Part shown: positions 1 through 8,509 of the stretch, in pieces | Position numbering within the stretch: position 1 is the stretch's first letter | Layout: every line of letters begins with the position of its first letter | Assembly (NCBI GenBank): GCA_039182125.1 | Contig: JBCDCH010000005.1 | Location: 1 to 64,000, forward strand | Direction: 5' to 3' | DNA length: 64,000 nucleotides | Source of the DNA: Planctomycetota bacterium | GTDB lineage: Bacteria > Planctomycetota > Phycisphaerae > Tepidisphaerales > Tepidisphaeraceae | Program-made: the position numbers and the translations under genes | The notes under the pieces: model-generated | Seen by the model: only the letters and a program-made list of their open reading frames with translations | Databases searched by the model: none | Told to the model about the DNA's origin: nothing

Positions 1-83
1 AGATTGAGGCCGGCACCTACGAAACCGACGACAAGCTCATCGCCGCGGCCGACAAGCTGCTGGACGAACTCTTGCAGGACTGA
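1..83 (+). CDS. FlgM-like anti-sigma-28 factor, C-terminal end (partial)
   Basis: Only the last 26 codons are in the window; the frame starts at base 3 and TGA is at 81-83. The peptide contains IEAGTYETDDKLIAAADKLL. This fits the 'I..G.Y..D...IA..LL' tail of FlgM, the protein that binds and silences the flagellar sigma factor FliA. A flagellin-fold gene at 54518 is consistent with a flagellated organism. The assignment rests on a short tail only, so another small helical protein remains possible. Confidence 0.5.
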   Translation, partial: IEAGTYETDDKLIAAADKLLDELLQD

Positions 84-136
84 GGAACCAGAACCGAGGA
101 ATCCGGATCCCTCGCGTCTGAGCCCTCTCAGCCCCC

Positions 137-502
137 ATGTTCACCGCCGCCATCACCCGCACGTTTTGCGCTGCTCATGCCCTTCGCCTTCCTGGCGGGG
201 GGCTTGAGCCGTTGCATGGGCACAACTGGCAGACCACCGTCACCGTCGCGTCCGAGCAACTCGACGAGCTGGGCTGCGTGATGGACTTCCATGACCTGGA
301 AAGGCAGCTCGACGCGATCATCGGGCCTTGGCACAACGCCAATCTCAACGAGATCGCGCCTTTTGACGCGGTGGTCAATCCGTCGGCGGAGAATGTCGCG
401 CGACAAATCGCCGATGCATTAACCTTGCCGGACGGTGTGTCGCTGCGGCGGGTGGAGGTCACCGAAGCCGAAGGGTGCGCCGCGGCCTACGAACCCGCGT
501 AA
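137..502 (+). CDS. 6-pyruvoyl-tetrahydropterin synthase / QueD family enzyme
   Basis: 121 residues, the usual length of the PTPS/QueD fold, which converts 7,8-dihydroneopterin triphosphate in queuosine, folate or biopterin routes. Zinc ligands are visible as FCAAH (H14) and HGHNW (H27, H29). A candidate catalytic His is in PWHNANLNE (H66), and the C-terminal E..GCAAAY block is present. The cysteine that QueD places just before HGH is absent; the sequence there is LEPLHGH, with Glu24. A Glu at this place is the mark of the PTPS-III subgroup, so a folate-type role or a dual role is possible. mcsA follows after 8 bases. Confidence 0.85.
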   Translation: MFTAAITRTFCAAHALRLPGGGLEPLHGHNWQTTVTVASEQLDELGCVMDFHDLERQLDAIIGPWHNANLNEIAPFDAVVNPSAENVARQIADALTLPDGVSLRRVEVTEAEGCAAAYEPA

Positions 503-510
503 CATGTGCC

Positions 511-1014
511 ATGCCCTGCGACGGATGCAACAAACCCAAGACCGTCCACATCACCGAGATCAAAGGCGGCAAACAGGTCGACATGCATTACTGCAAGGAC
601 TGCCCCTACGCCAACGACGGCGTCGCCGGGGCCAAGTCGCACGCGCCGATCAACGAGCTCCTCACCAACTTCGTGATGAGCACCAGCAGTGGCGGTGAAA
701 AGCAGGCCGAGGAGTGCCCCCACACGGGCATCACCTGGGCCGAGTTCCGCAACGCCGGGCTGCTCGGCCACCCGGAAAACTACGACCTGTTCGAGTCGCA
801 CCTCACGCCGTTGTTGCAGCGTGCCCACGAAGGGGCGACCCACCATGTCGGCAAAGTCCCCGAGCGTCGTGGCAAAGGTGGTCTCCCGCCCAAGCGCCGC
901 AAGACCGTCGACCTTGCCAAGCTCAAGCAGGAGTTGGCCTTGGCCTTGGAACAGGAGAACTACGAAAATGCCGCCGAACTGCGCGATCGGATTCGCGAGA
1001 TCGAGGGCGACTAG
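511..1014 (+). CDS. mcsA: McsA-like zinc-finger/UVR-domain activator of protein arginine kinase
   Basis: 167 residues. The N-terminus has two CxxC pairs (C3/C6 and C28/C31), as in the zinc-binding region of McsA. The C-terminus, about residues 128-165, is a UVR (UvrB/UvrC) helical hairpin with ALEQENYENAAELRDRI. McsA activates the arginine kinase McsB, whose gene follows after 55 bases, and this neighbourhood is the strongest support. I chose the ATG at 511 because the protein then begins MPCDGCNKPK at the first zinc knuckle. An upstream start at 475 would overlap the previous gene. Confidence 0.85.
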   Translation: MPCDGCNKPKTVHITEIKGGKQVDMHYCKDCPYANDGVAGAKSHAPINELLTNFVMSTSSGGEKQAEECPHTGITWAEFRNAGLLGHPENYDLFESHLTPLLQRAHEGATHHVGKVPERRGKGGLPPKRRKTVDLAKLKQELALALEQENYENAAELRDRIREIEGD

Positions 1015-1069
1015 GATGGTTTACGCGCGTTTGTGAACTGCGGACACTCAACCGGGGACACGTGAAGCA

Positions 1070-2137
1070 ATGGATGCGGACCTGAAAATCAGCGAGTTGA
1101 CGACCCGGGCCGGCGAATGGCTCCGCGGCGAAGGGCCGCACAACGAGGTCGTCATCTCCAGCCGCATCCGGCTTGCCCGCAATCTCGCCAACAAACCGTT
1201 TCTTTCCAAGGCTACCCGCCGCCAACGCACCGCCGTCGAGAAGAAGATTCGCGACGTCGTCCTCTCGACGAACCTCGCCCCGAAAATTCTCTACGCCGAC
1301 CTACAGGAATCGCCCGAAGTCGATCGGGCGCTGCTGGTCGAACGGCACCTGATCAGCCGCAACCACGCCTCGGCCGAAGGTGCCCGCGGCGTGGCTGTCG
1401 ATGCTGACGAGACCATCGCGATCATGGTCAACGAGGAAGACCACCTGCGGCTGCAAGTGCTGCGGTCGGGTCTGCAGCTTGACGACGCCTGGGGCCAGAT
1501 CAACGAGATCGACGACGACCTCGACGCGGCGCTGGAGTTTGCCTTCCACCCACGCTTTGGCTATCTGACCGCCTGCCCGACCAACGTTGGCACCGGCATT
1601 CGCGTCTCGGTGATGCTCCACCTGCCGGCCCTAAAGCTCACCGGCGATATCGAAAAAGTCTTCCGCGCCGCCAAGGAACTCAAACTCGCCGTCCGAGGCC
1701 TCTACGGTGAGGGCACCGAAGCCACAGGCGAGTTCTACCAGGTCTCCAACCAGACCACGCTCGGCAAGGAAGAGCCGGAGATCATCGCCGAGTTCCGCGA
1801 CACGGTGATCCCCAAGATCGTCGAGTTCGAGCACCGCGCCCGCCACGCTCTCATCTCCGAACGCCACCGCGCCCTCGAGGACAAGATCTACCGCGCCGTC
1901 GGCCTGCTCCGCAGTGCCCGGCTGATCACGTCCGAGGAAGTGCTCAAGGAGCTGTCCTTCGTGCGGCTCGGCGTCAATCTCGAGATCCTCGGCGGCGTCG
2001 ACGTGCGCACGATCAACGAGCTCATGCTCATGACCCAGCCGGCGCACCTGCAAAAGCTGCTGGGCAAGAAGCTCGAAGGCGACGACCGCCGGGCCGCAAG
2101 GGCCGACTTCATCCGCGAACGCCTCGGCGTGGTTTAA
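1070..2137 (+). CDS. mcsB: protein arginine kinase McsB
   Basis: 355 residues, normal for McsB. This ATP:guanido phosphotransferase-fold enzyme phosphorylates arginine side chains and marks proteins for Clp proteases. Family signatures are present: VVISSRIRLARNLANKPF near residue 27, NEEDHLRLQVL near 121, and CPTNVGTGIRVSVMLHLPAL near 168, the nucleotide and guanidino-site loop. The C-terminal tail RADFIRERLGVV also fits. It lies directly behind mcsA. No ctsR or clpC gene is in the window, so its regulation cannot be read here. Confidence 0.93.
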   Translation: MDADLKISELTTRAGEWLRGEGPHNEVVISSRIRLARNLANKPFLSKATRRQRTAVEKKIRDVVLSTNLAPKILYADLQESPEVDRALLVERHLISRNHASAEGARGVAVDADETIAIMVNEEDHLRLQVLRSGLQLDDAWGQINEIDDDLDAALEFAFHPRFGYLTACPTNVGTGIRVSVMLHLPALKLTGDIEKVFRAAKELKLAVRGLYGEGTEATGEFYQVSNQTTLGKEEPEIIAEFRDTVIPKIVEFEHRARHALISERHRALEDKIYRAVGLLRSARLITSEEVLKELSFVRLGVNLEILGGVDVRTINELMLMTQPAHLQKLLGKKLEGDDRRAARADFIRERLGVV

Positions 2138-2211
2138 CCGCGTTGCTCCACGAGGCGGTTAGCATCGCGGCAACGGGCGAAGCGGTTTGATCTCTGGTAA
2201 CGTGCGGTCGC

Positions 2212-4206
2212 ATGACGCAGTCGGATTCCGAAACCGCAGGAGTACCCAAGCCCGATTTGTCGCCGCCCGTGCCCGTGACACCGATCGATGATGATGCACT
2301 GACCATCTCGACGCCGGTGGTCGTCTTCGGCATCTCGGCGGTCGTGATTCTTGCGTCCTTACTCATCGCGCTCAGCGGCACCTCGGCCGACGCGACGCTC
2401 GCTTGCGGCCTGTTGGTGATCGCACCGCTGCTGGTTGGACGTTTGGCGGGGATGCAGGCCGGATTCGTCTCGGCGTTGGCGTGTTTGTTCGGCGGTTTCG
2501 CCGTGCTGATGATCGCGGGCTCGTTCGGCTCGGCTCCGCTGCTGGCGCTGCTGTTGTCGACCGGCATCGGTTGCTTGGGTGCATACCTGCTGGGCGACCG
2601 CGACGAGCCTGCCGACGAGGGTGTTTCGTCGAGCCGGCTGCGTGAAATGGAGCGCGACACGCAAGCCCTGCGTGAGCAACTGCGGCAGAGCCGAGACCGC
2701 GCCGATGCCGCGGAGCAGCGTTCGGCCGCCGTCGAGAAAGCTGCCTCCGAAGGCACGGGCAAGCTCACCGGTGCTGACCGCCAGCTCGCCGACGCCGCCA
2801 TGGCACTGACCAACGCCGACGACCGCGCTCGCACCAAGGAGCGCGAGGTCGAGCGGCGTAAACGGGCCGTGCTGTCGGAACAACTCGCCGCCGCGACCGC
2901 CGAACTGGAATTGACCAAGGCCAAGCTAGCCGAGCTGGAGGAAGCGCAAGCCGAAGCGCCGGCGGAGCCGCAAACGATCGAGACCGAGCCGCCCGACGAG
3001 GTGTCGCTGTTGTTGGTCGGAGCGGGAACACCGTTGGCCGCGGCGGCGAACGTGGACGAGGCGTTGCGGTGCGTGTCCGAGGCGGCCGCGGTACCGAGCG
3101 TCGCGCTGCTGCTCGGTCCCAAGGCTCAACTCGCCCAACAAAACGCCGGTATCGCGTCGGCCGTCGGAGGCACCGACGACCACGACTTCGCGCGGACCGC
3201 CGCAGCGCGTGTCGCCGAGACGGGCAAGGCGCAGGTGTTCACCGATCTCGCTTCGATCGAAGCCGACGCGCCACGCACGGCCGCCGCCGTCCCGCTACCG
3301 GCCGACGGTCCCTCGGGCGTGCTGGTCGCGATCGGTCACGGTGAGACCATGGAAGACAAGCAGAACCTGCTCGAAACCGCCGCGTTCCGCGTCGCCGAGC
3401 TTGCCGCCGAGCAGTCCGCCCGTGTGCAGGTCGACAAACTCGCCAAGCAGATGGCATTGCTCGAATTGCAACTGCGCACCACCGAGAACTCGCTCGCCTC
3501 CACCGAATCCGCGCTGGCCGAAGCCCGCAGCGAGGTCATCGAGGACGGCACCGGTCTGTCGAAGCAGATGTCCACGCCGCTGAGCAATCTCCGCAAGTAC
3601 GCCGACGTGCTCAAGGGTGAGCAGGGCGATGACTTGAGCGAAGTGGGGCACGAGTGCCTGGCGAAGATGCAGGAGTCCGTCGCGGTGCTCGAAGGGCTCG
3701 CCGGCGAACTGCAGCGGTTCGGTGACCTGGGCCGACAGGAAATCGTGCCCGAGCCGACGAAGGTCGTCGAAGTCGTGGACGCGGTGTTGGAACGAATGAA
3801 CGAGCCGCTGAGCCGGGTGACGGTGCGGCGTGACTCGTCGATCGCCGGCGTGCCGGAGGTGATGGGCGAGGCCGACGCGTTAGGCCAAGCGTTGACGGCA
3901 CTGCTCGATAACGCTGCCAAGTTTCATGCCCCCGGCACCAAGCCGACCATCGAAATTGCGGCCGAGAAACGCGGCGATTTCGTGCGTTTGTGGGTCAAGG
4001 ACGACGGCATCGGCATGCCCGAGGCCGCGTCCGATAGCGTGTTCCTTCCGTTCGAACGGCTGCATCCCGACGAGCGATACGCCGGTTCGGGTATCGGGCT
4101 GGCGGTCGCGGCACGGGTCGCCAGGCGGCTGGGCGGGGCGATCGGCGTGGACTCGGACGTTGGTCGGGGCAGCCGATTCTGGTTGGACCTCCGGTCGGCC
4201 GACTGA
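2212..4206 (+). CDS. membrane histidine-kinase-like protein lacking the phosphoacceptor histidine
   Basis: 664 residues. Four hydrophobic segments lie at about 35-56, 61-77, 83-103 and 107-127, followed by a long charged coiled coil (about 138-235) and a GAF-like region (about 260-400). A dimerisation helix and a complete HATPase domain follow. The HATPase has an N box (LLDNAAKFH), a G1 box (KDDGIGMP), an F box (PFERLH) and a G2 box (GSGIGLA). The expected H box reads LSKQMSTPLSNL; Lys451 stands where the phosphorylated His should be. It may therefore act as a sensor or ATPase without autophosphorylation. The next gene, a GAF protein, may be its partner (inference). Confidence 0.8.
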   Translation: MTQSDSETAGVPKPDLSPPVPVTPIDDDALTISTPVVVFGISAVVILASLLIALSGTSADATLACGLLVIAPLLVGRLAGMQAGFVSALACLFGGFAVLMIAGSFGSAPLLALLLSTGIGCLGAYLLGDRDEPADEGVSSSRLREMERDTQALREQLRQSRDRADAAEQRSAAVEKAASEGTGKLTGADRQLADAAMALTNADDRARTKEREVERRKRAVLSEQLAAATAELELTKAKLAELEEAQAEAPAEPQTIETEPPDEVSLLLVGAGTPLAAAANVDEALRCVSEAAAVPSVALLLGPKAQLAQQNAGIASAVGGTDDHDFARTAAARVAETGKAQVFTDLASIEADAPRTAAAVPLPADGPSGVLVAIGHGETMEDKQNLLETAAFRVAELAAEQSARVQVDKLAKQMALLELQLRTTENSLASTESALAEARSEVIEDGTGLSKQMSTPLSNLRKYADVLKGEQGDDLSEVGHECLAKMQESVAVLEGLAGELQRFGDLGRQEIVPEPTKVVEVVDAVLERMNEPLSRVTVRRDSSIAGVPEVMGEADALGQALTALLDNAAKFHAPGTKPTIEIAAEKRGDFVRLWVKDDGIGMPEAASDSVFLPFERLHPDERYAGSGIGLAVAARVARRLGGAIGVDSDVGRGSRFWLDLRSAD

Positions 4207-4371
4207 CTCGATGGGGGCCTCCCGTTAAGCCCGCGGTTCAGTGGGCTTGGGCTGTACCCGATGACACCGGTAGTGATTCGTTCCGCCGGCGGAGACCGGT
4301 CGGAGAGAATGTCATCCGAGTACCCGTCACGACGCCGGATCGCGTCCCCGCGGACAACGGCAGCCCCCACC

Positions 4372-5589
4372 ATGGCTCAACGCAAGGCACCCACCCCGCC
4401 CGCTCCCAAAACATCCAAGGCCATCCAAGCCCGACCCGATCGGAAACGGACCGACGGATCGATCCTGCTCGTTGCACCCGACGCGGGCGTCGCCGAGTCG
4501 GCACGCACCGCGGGTGCGTCCAAGGGCGTGCCCGTGGAGGTCGTCGATAGTGTGTCGCAAGTCGCCGAAGTGCTGGGCAAACACCCGGTCCGTCTGGTCA
4601 TCGCGTCCGCCGATTCCAAGCAGCTCATGCCGATCCTTCGTGACGAAGCGCCCGACGCGCAGGCGATCTTCGTCGACGAGACGCCCAGCGTGGACCGCAG
4701 CATCACCGCGTTTCGGGCCGGCTTCCTCGACTACCTCTCGGCCGACGACGCCGCGAACCCCGACAAACTTGCCGATCGTGTCGACGCGGCCCTCGACAAA
4801 CAACACCACCTCGCCCGCACCGAGCGCCGGCTCGGCCGACTCCGCTCTGCCGTTCGCAAGCTCAACAGTTCACGCCGCGAAGTCGGCAAGCGCGTCGACG
4901 TGCTCTGCAACGACCTGATCTCGGCCTACACCGATCTGGCCCGGCAGATGGACACTGTGCGCCTGCGGCAGGAGTTCGGCGCGCTGCTCGAGGACGCCGA
5001 CGATCTTGAGCAGCTGCTCTGCCACACGATGGACTGGATCCTCAAGCGCATGGGCCACTGCAACATCGCGATCTATCTCACCAGCGAGAACGGCTGCTCG
5101 GAGTTGGGCGCGTACATGAAATACACCATCGCCGGCGACCTGCCGCTGACCCAGGCGATGGCCGACGGGCTGGTCAAGCAGATTCAGCACCGAAGCTATC
5201 TCCACGCCGACGCCACCAGCTTGCCGGCACTGCTCACGACCGACGAGCTTTCGACGCTCCAGGGCCAGACCGTGCTTGGCGTCGATTGTCAGTACCTGGC
5301 CGAATCACTGGCGACGATCATCTGTTTCCGTGACGGCCGTAAGCCGTTCACGGCGGAGGATCGCGAGGCGCTCGAGTGTGCCGCTGGGCCGTTCGCCCAG
5401 GTCCTGACGAGCCTCGTCAGCGAGGGCGGTCCGGACGATTGGTCGGACGAGCAATGGCCGCACCTTGGTGACAGCTTCGGTGACGACGAGTTCGCTGGCG
5501 ACGACGATTGGCCCGACGATGGCAAACAGGGCCCCGACGACCGCCACGCCGCCGACTGGTGGAAGAACGGCGGCGATGCACCGTTCTGA
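4372..5589 (+). CDS. pseudo-receiver/GAF-domain protein
   Basis: 405 residues. Residues 30-140 resemble a CheY-like receiver (SILLVAP at the first strand, then AFRAGFLDYLSADD). The strand that normally ends in the phosphorylated Asp reads RLVIASADS, with no Asp at that place. A coiled region (145-200) leads into a GAF-like domain (about 200-350). The C-terminus is very acidic, with repeated DD and W residues. I took the ATG at 4372 because residues upstream look non-coding. It probably works with the preceding kinase-like protein, but neither its ligand nor its output is visible. Confidence 0.65.
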   Translation: MAQRKAPTPPAPKTSKAIQARPDRKRTDGSILLVAPDAGVAESARTAGASKGVPVEVVDSVSQVAEVLGKHPVRLVIASADSKQLMPILRDEAPDAQAIFVDETPSVDRSITAFRAGFLDYLSADDAANPDKLADRVDAALDKQHHLARTERRLGRLRSAVRKLNSSRREVGKRVDVLCNDLISAYTDLARQMDTVRLRQEFGALLEDADDLEQLLCHTMDWILKRMGHCNIAIYLTSENGCSELGAYMKYTIAGDLPLTQAMADGLVKQIQHRSYLHADATSLPALLTTDELSTLQGQTVLGVDCQYLAESLATIICFRDGRKPFTAEDREALECAAGPFAQVLTSLVSEGGPDDWSDEQWPHLGDSFGDDEFAGDDDWPDDGKQGPDDRHAADWWKNGGDAPF

Positions 5590-5614
5590 CCGAAGACCAC
5601 AGCGACCAAGCAGA

Positions 5615-5653
5615 AACGGCCGGGAAGCAACGGATTGCTCGCCCGGCCGTTTT
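5615..5653. terminator. hairpin terminator after the GAF gene
   Basis: A long inverted repeat has arms AACGGCCGGG...AGCAA and TTGCT...CCCGGCCGTT with a four-base loop, followed by TTT. It sits 25 bases after the stop at 5589 and just before the tRNA, which is encoded on the other strand. It can end transcription from the left and may also act on readthrough from the tRNA side. Confidence 0.75.
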
Positions 5654-5656
5654 CAG

Positions 5657-5730
<74 letters not shown>

Positions 5731-5764
5731 GGGGCCGTGATGGTTGGCACGGATGGGGCGGCGG

Positions 5765-6736
5765 TCAAGCTGCTCCTTGCGTCGCGCCGCGAATCCGCAT
5801 TTGCACCATCGGCAACACGCGCTCGGCCGAGAGGGTTTGTAGGCAGGTCTGGTGAACGCAGTTGCGGCTTAGACACGGGGCACACGGCAACGTGAGCCGG
5901 ACGACATCGTCGAGGCGGGCGAAGGGGCCGGTGCGGCGGGGGTCGGTCGGGCCGAAGGCGGCCAGCAATGGCGTGTCGACCGCCGCGGCGATGTGCATCG
6001 GGCCGCTGTCGTTGGTCACCGCCACGACCGCGTGTCGGAGCAGGGTGACCAACTGCTTGATCGAGGTTTCGCCGGCGAGATTGATATCGGCACGGACGGC
6101 GTCGGCGAGCGGGCGTTCGCCAGGGCTGCCGGACGCGACGATCGTCAGGCCACGTTCGCGAAGTTGGTCGGCCAACACGGCGAACTGTTCGACGGGCCAG
6201 CGCTTGGTCGCCCAGTTGGTGCCGGGGATCAGCACCGCATACGGCCGCGTTGGCAAGTCGAGCGGAGCCTCCGGCAATACGAACTCGACCGGTCCTCGGC
6301 CGCAGTCCAACTGCTCCGCGACGTCGAGGTACCGCTCCACCGCGTGCCGGCTGTCCTGCCGACCGCCCACGCGTTGGGAGTACGCAAGCCCCGCCAGTTC
6401 GCGGGCATAACCGAAGCCGATGCGTCGATGAGCTCCGCTGCTCAACGCGAGAAATCCGGTGCGGATGAGTCCCTGAAGGTCGATCGTGACGTCCGGCTTG
6501 AACTGCCGAAGCTCGCGAATCAACGCCGGTGTCGCACCGATGCGTTTGCGGCGAAAAAGGATGATCCGGTCGAGGTCCGGGTGCCCATCGAGTAGGTCGG
6601 CGAAGGCCGGGTTCACGAGCCACGCGATCGTCGCCTCCGGGTAGCGTTTGCGGAGAAGCCGCAATACGGGTAGTGCATGCACGATGTCGCCCAGCGCGCT
6701 CGGCTTGATCATCAGGATGCGACGCGGTTCGGGCAT
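5765..6736 (-). CDS. glycosyltransferase family 9 (heptosyltransferase-like)
   Basis: 323 residues of the GT9 fold, which transfers heptose from ADP-heptose to lipopolysaccharide core. The N-terminus MPEPRRILMIKPSALGDIVH is the classic opening, with the acceptor-binding Gly-Asp loop. PGTNWATKRWPVEQFAVLA and TNDSGPMHIAAA are the nucleotide-sugar-binding segments of the C-terminal half. The start was set at the Met beginning this motif. It lies 22 bases after an HldD-type epimerase on the same strand, which supports the ADP-heptose substrate. The exact core position it modifies is not known. Confidence 0.85.
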   Translation of the reverse strand: MPEPRRILMIKPSALGDIVHALPVLRLLRKRYPEATIAWLVNPAFADLLDGHPDLDRIILFRRKRIGATPALIRELRQFKPDVTIDLQGLIRTGFLALSSGAHRRIGFGYARELAGLAYSQRVGGRQDSRHAVERYLDVAEQLDCGRGPVEFVLPEAPLDLPTRPYAVLIPGTNWATKRWPVEQFAVLADQLRERGLTIVASGSPGERPLADAVRADINLAGETSIKQLVTLLRHAVVAVTNDSGPMHIAAAVDTPLLAAFGPTDPRRTGPFARLDDVVRLTLPCAPCLSRNCVHQTCLQTLSAERVLPMVQMRIRGATQGAA

Positions 6737-6758
6737 GGCGGGACTTAGACTGACGGAC

Positions 6759-7703
6759 TCAAGCGATGCCGAGCGTGCCGCTGTCGGCGTACGCTTTGAC
6801 CCCGGCCGCGATATCGAACTCGGGCTGGTACCCGAGGACCGAGCGAGACTTGTCGAGGTTGGTCTCGGTCCAGTCCTGCGTGAAGCCGTACGGGTTCTCG
6901 AAGTAGTCCGGGGCGAGGTCGGTCCCGAGCACATCGTTGAGCGTCGCGACGATCTCGTTGAAGCTCCAGCTTTGGCCGGCACCGACGTTGAACGCGCCGG
7001 CCTCCTTTGCGTCGAGTGCCTTGACGTTGGCCTGTACGACGTCGTCGATGTAGACGAAGTCGCGCTTCTGGCTGCCGTCGGTGAAGATGCGGGGCCGTTT
7101 GCCGGCACGCATCTGCAGCGCGAGTTGATGAATCATGCTCGCGAGTTTGCCCTTGTGCGCTTCGCCGGGGCCGTAGACGTTGGAGTAGCGCAACGCGACG
7201 ATCGGGTGGGCGAGCTTCGGGGCGTACCGCTCGGCCATCCGCTCCATCGTCAACTTTGAAAACGCGTAGCTGTTAAGCGGATCCTTGGGCTGGTCTTCCT
7301 TCATCGGCACCGGACCTTGGCCGTAGACGCTGCAGCTACTCGCCCAAATCATGCGGGCACCGGTCTCTGCGGCATGGTCGAGCAGGCCGCGAAACATCTC
7401 GACGTTGTTGAGCAACATCGGCTGCTGAAGCTCTGCCTCGCTGAGGCTCGCGCCGGTGGTGGTGTCGATGACACCGGTGATGGACGCTTGGTGGAAGATC
7501 GCGTCGTACGGGGCGAGCTTGACGATGGAGTTGAGGTCGTCGCGGCTACGCAGGGTCAGCACATCGCCGGTGAACTTCGCGAGGTTCTTCCAGGTCGCCG
7601 ACGCGAAGGAATCGGTCGCGACCACGTCATGGCCGGTCTCGGCGAGACGCAGGGCGATGTTTGAACCAATGAACCCGGCTCCGCCGGTGACAAGCACGCG
7701 CAA
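6759..7703 (-). CDS. hldD: ADP-L-glycero-D-manno-heptose 6-epimerase-like SDR
   Basis: 314 residues of the extended SDR fold. The NAD(P)-binding motif is TGGAGFIGSN at the N-terminus, and the catalytic Tyr/Lys lie in SYAFSKLTMER. NVYGPGEAHKGKLAS and FTQDWTETNLDKSRSVLGY match the HldD-specific blocks (HKG..AS and the FTQAD.TNLRAAGY region) rather than generic UDP-glucose epimerases. HldD makes ADP-L-glycero-D-manno-heptose, the donor used by the GT9 gene just downstream. I am confident of the fold and moderately confident of the substrate. Confidence 0.8.
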   Translation of the reverse strand: MRVLVTGGAGFIGSNIALRLAETGHDVVATDSFASATWKNLAKFTGDVLTLRSRDDLNSIVKLAPYDAIFHQASITGVIDTTTGASLSEAELQQPMLLNNVEMFRGLLDHAAETGARMIWASSCSVYGQGPVPMKEDQPKDPLNSYAFSKLTMERMAERYAPKLAHPIVALRYSNVYGPGEAHKGKLASMIHQLALQMRAGKRPRIFTDGSQKRDFVYIDDVVQANVKALDAKEAGAFNVGAGQSWSFNEIVATLNDVLGTDLAPDYFENPYGFTQDWTETNLDKSRSVLGYQPEFDIAAGVKAYADSGTLGIA

Positions 7704-7910
7704 GGGACGCTCCCGTTTGAGGAAAGGATCGGCCCGGATGGGCCGGTGGAAGACGGTAGGCGGATCGCCGGCCGACGCAATGGGCTACCTGATCGGGCAT
7801 TTTGTCGGTGAATTGCCGCACAAAAGTGACATTTCGGCGTCATGCAGCACGCTATGCCGATCGGCCTTGGGGTTGGTTCGATCGGGGCTGGTGCGCGCTG
7901 ATGTGCAATT
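7704..7910. other. intergenic stretch without a recognised gene
   Basis: Upstream of hldD (minus strand) and upstream of the candidate RNA (plus strand). I see no credible reading frame here. It should contain the hldD promoter, but I could not pick out a convincing pair of promoter hexamers on either strand. Confidence 0.4.
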
Positions 7911-8037
7911 GTGGGGATAAGTTGTGAAAGAAATAGTTACCGGCGGACGAATGGTTCTGGCTTTGCCGGCAGCACCTGTCGCCGGTTCACAACCCCCGGC
8001 TCGACGCCGCTCGTCCCCACGGACTTGAGCGGCTTTT
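7911..8037 (+). ncRNA. candidate structured small RNA ending in an intrinsic terminator
   Basis: The region can fold as a long interrupted rod. GGGG (7913-7916) pairs with CCCC (7994-7997). GTTGTGA (7921-7927) pairs with TCACAAC (7987-7993). ACCGGCG (7939-7945) pairs with CGCCGGT (7980-7986). An inner hairpin CTGGC-TTT-GCCGG is at 7957-7969. A separate strong terminator hairpin follows at 8006-8037. No reading frame explains it, and the terminator points along the plus strand, where no protein gene lies upstream. It does not carry the signature sequences of SRP RNA, RNase P RNA, tmRNA or common riboswitches that I know. A promoter was not identified. Confidence 0.35.
8006..8037 (+). terminator. 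intrinsic terminator on the plus strand
   Basis: The stem GCCGCTC-GTCC closes over loop CCAC with GGAC-TT-GAGCGGC, followed by TTTT at 8034-8037. Only the plus direction has the T run. The T run ends one base before the stop codon of the minus-strand deaminase gene (8038). It would therefore terminate a plus-strand transcript from the RNA-like region. Confidence 0.65.
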
Positions 8038-8493
8038 CTATTTCGGGGCGCCCGCCTTCAGCAGCGCCCGGCCTCGCTCGCGCTGCACGCCGCCGTCGAG
8101 CGTCACGCCGCTCCCGCTGCGGGCTTTCATCTCCTCGTTGTCGAGCATGAGTTGTCGAAAGCCGACTTCGACGCAGTCCGCGATCGTCGCGCTACTTACG
8201 ATCCGCTCGATGTTGGCCCAGTGGATCGCACCGAAACACATCGGGCACGGTTCGCAGGTGGCGTAGATCGTGCAGCCGGCGAGGTTGGGTGATTCAATCT
8301 GCCGACACGCCTGTTGGATCGCCGCGAGCTCGGCGTGTTGGGTGCAGTCGTGTGTGTCGCCGATCGTATTGCACGCGACGGCGATCACCTTGTCATCGGC
8401 GTCCACGATCGCCGCCCCGAACGGTGCCCAGCCCCGCGCCACGCCCACCTCCGCGATCTTGAACGCCAGGTCCAACCCTTCTTCGTCGGTCAT
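8038..8493 (-). CDS. cytidine/guanine-type nucleoside deaminase
   Basis: 151 residues of the zinc-dependent CDA fold. The zinc ligands are visible as HAELAAI and CEPCPMC, with the catalytic Glu in HAE. ATCEPCPMCFGAIHWANIER and the following VGFRQLMLDNEE resemble guanine deaminase (GuaD type) more than TadA. The reaction would be hydrolytic removal of the amino group from guanine or a related base. The start at 8493 gives MTDEEGLDLAFKIAEVG, aligned with the family N-terminus. It sits 16 bases behind the glycosylase gene and probably shares its transcript. Confidence 0.8.
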   Translation of the reverse strand: MTDEEGLDLAFKIAEVGVARGWAPFGAAIVDADDKVIAVACNTIGDTHDCTQHAELAAIQQACRQIESPNLAGCTIYATCEPCPMCFGAIHWANIERIVSSATIADCVEVGFRQLMLDNEEMKARSGSGVTLDGGVQRERGRALLKAGAPK

Positions 8494-8509
8494 GCGGACA
8501 CGGTAGCCG

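Noticed and set aside
7911-7930. DnaA-box-like TTATCCCCA on the minus strand, suggesting a replication origin
   Set aside because: One imperfect box only; no cluster, no dnaA/dnaN nearby and no AT-rich unwinding region.
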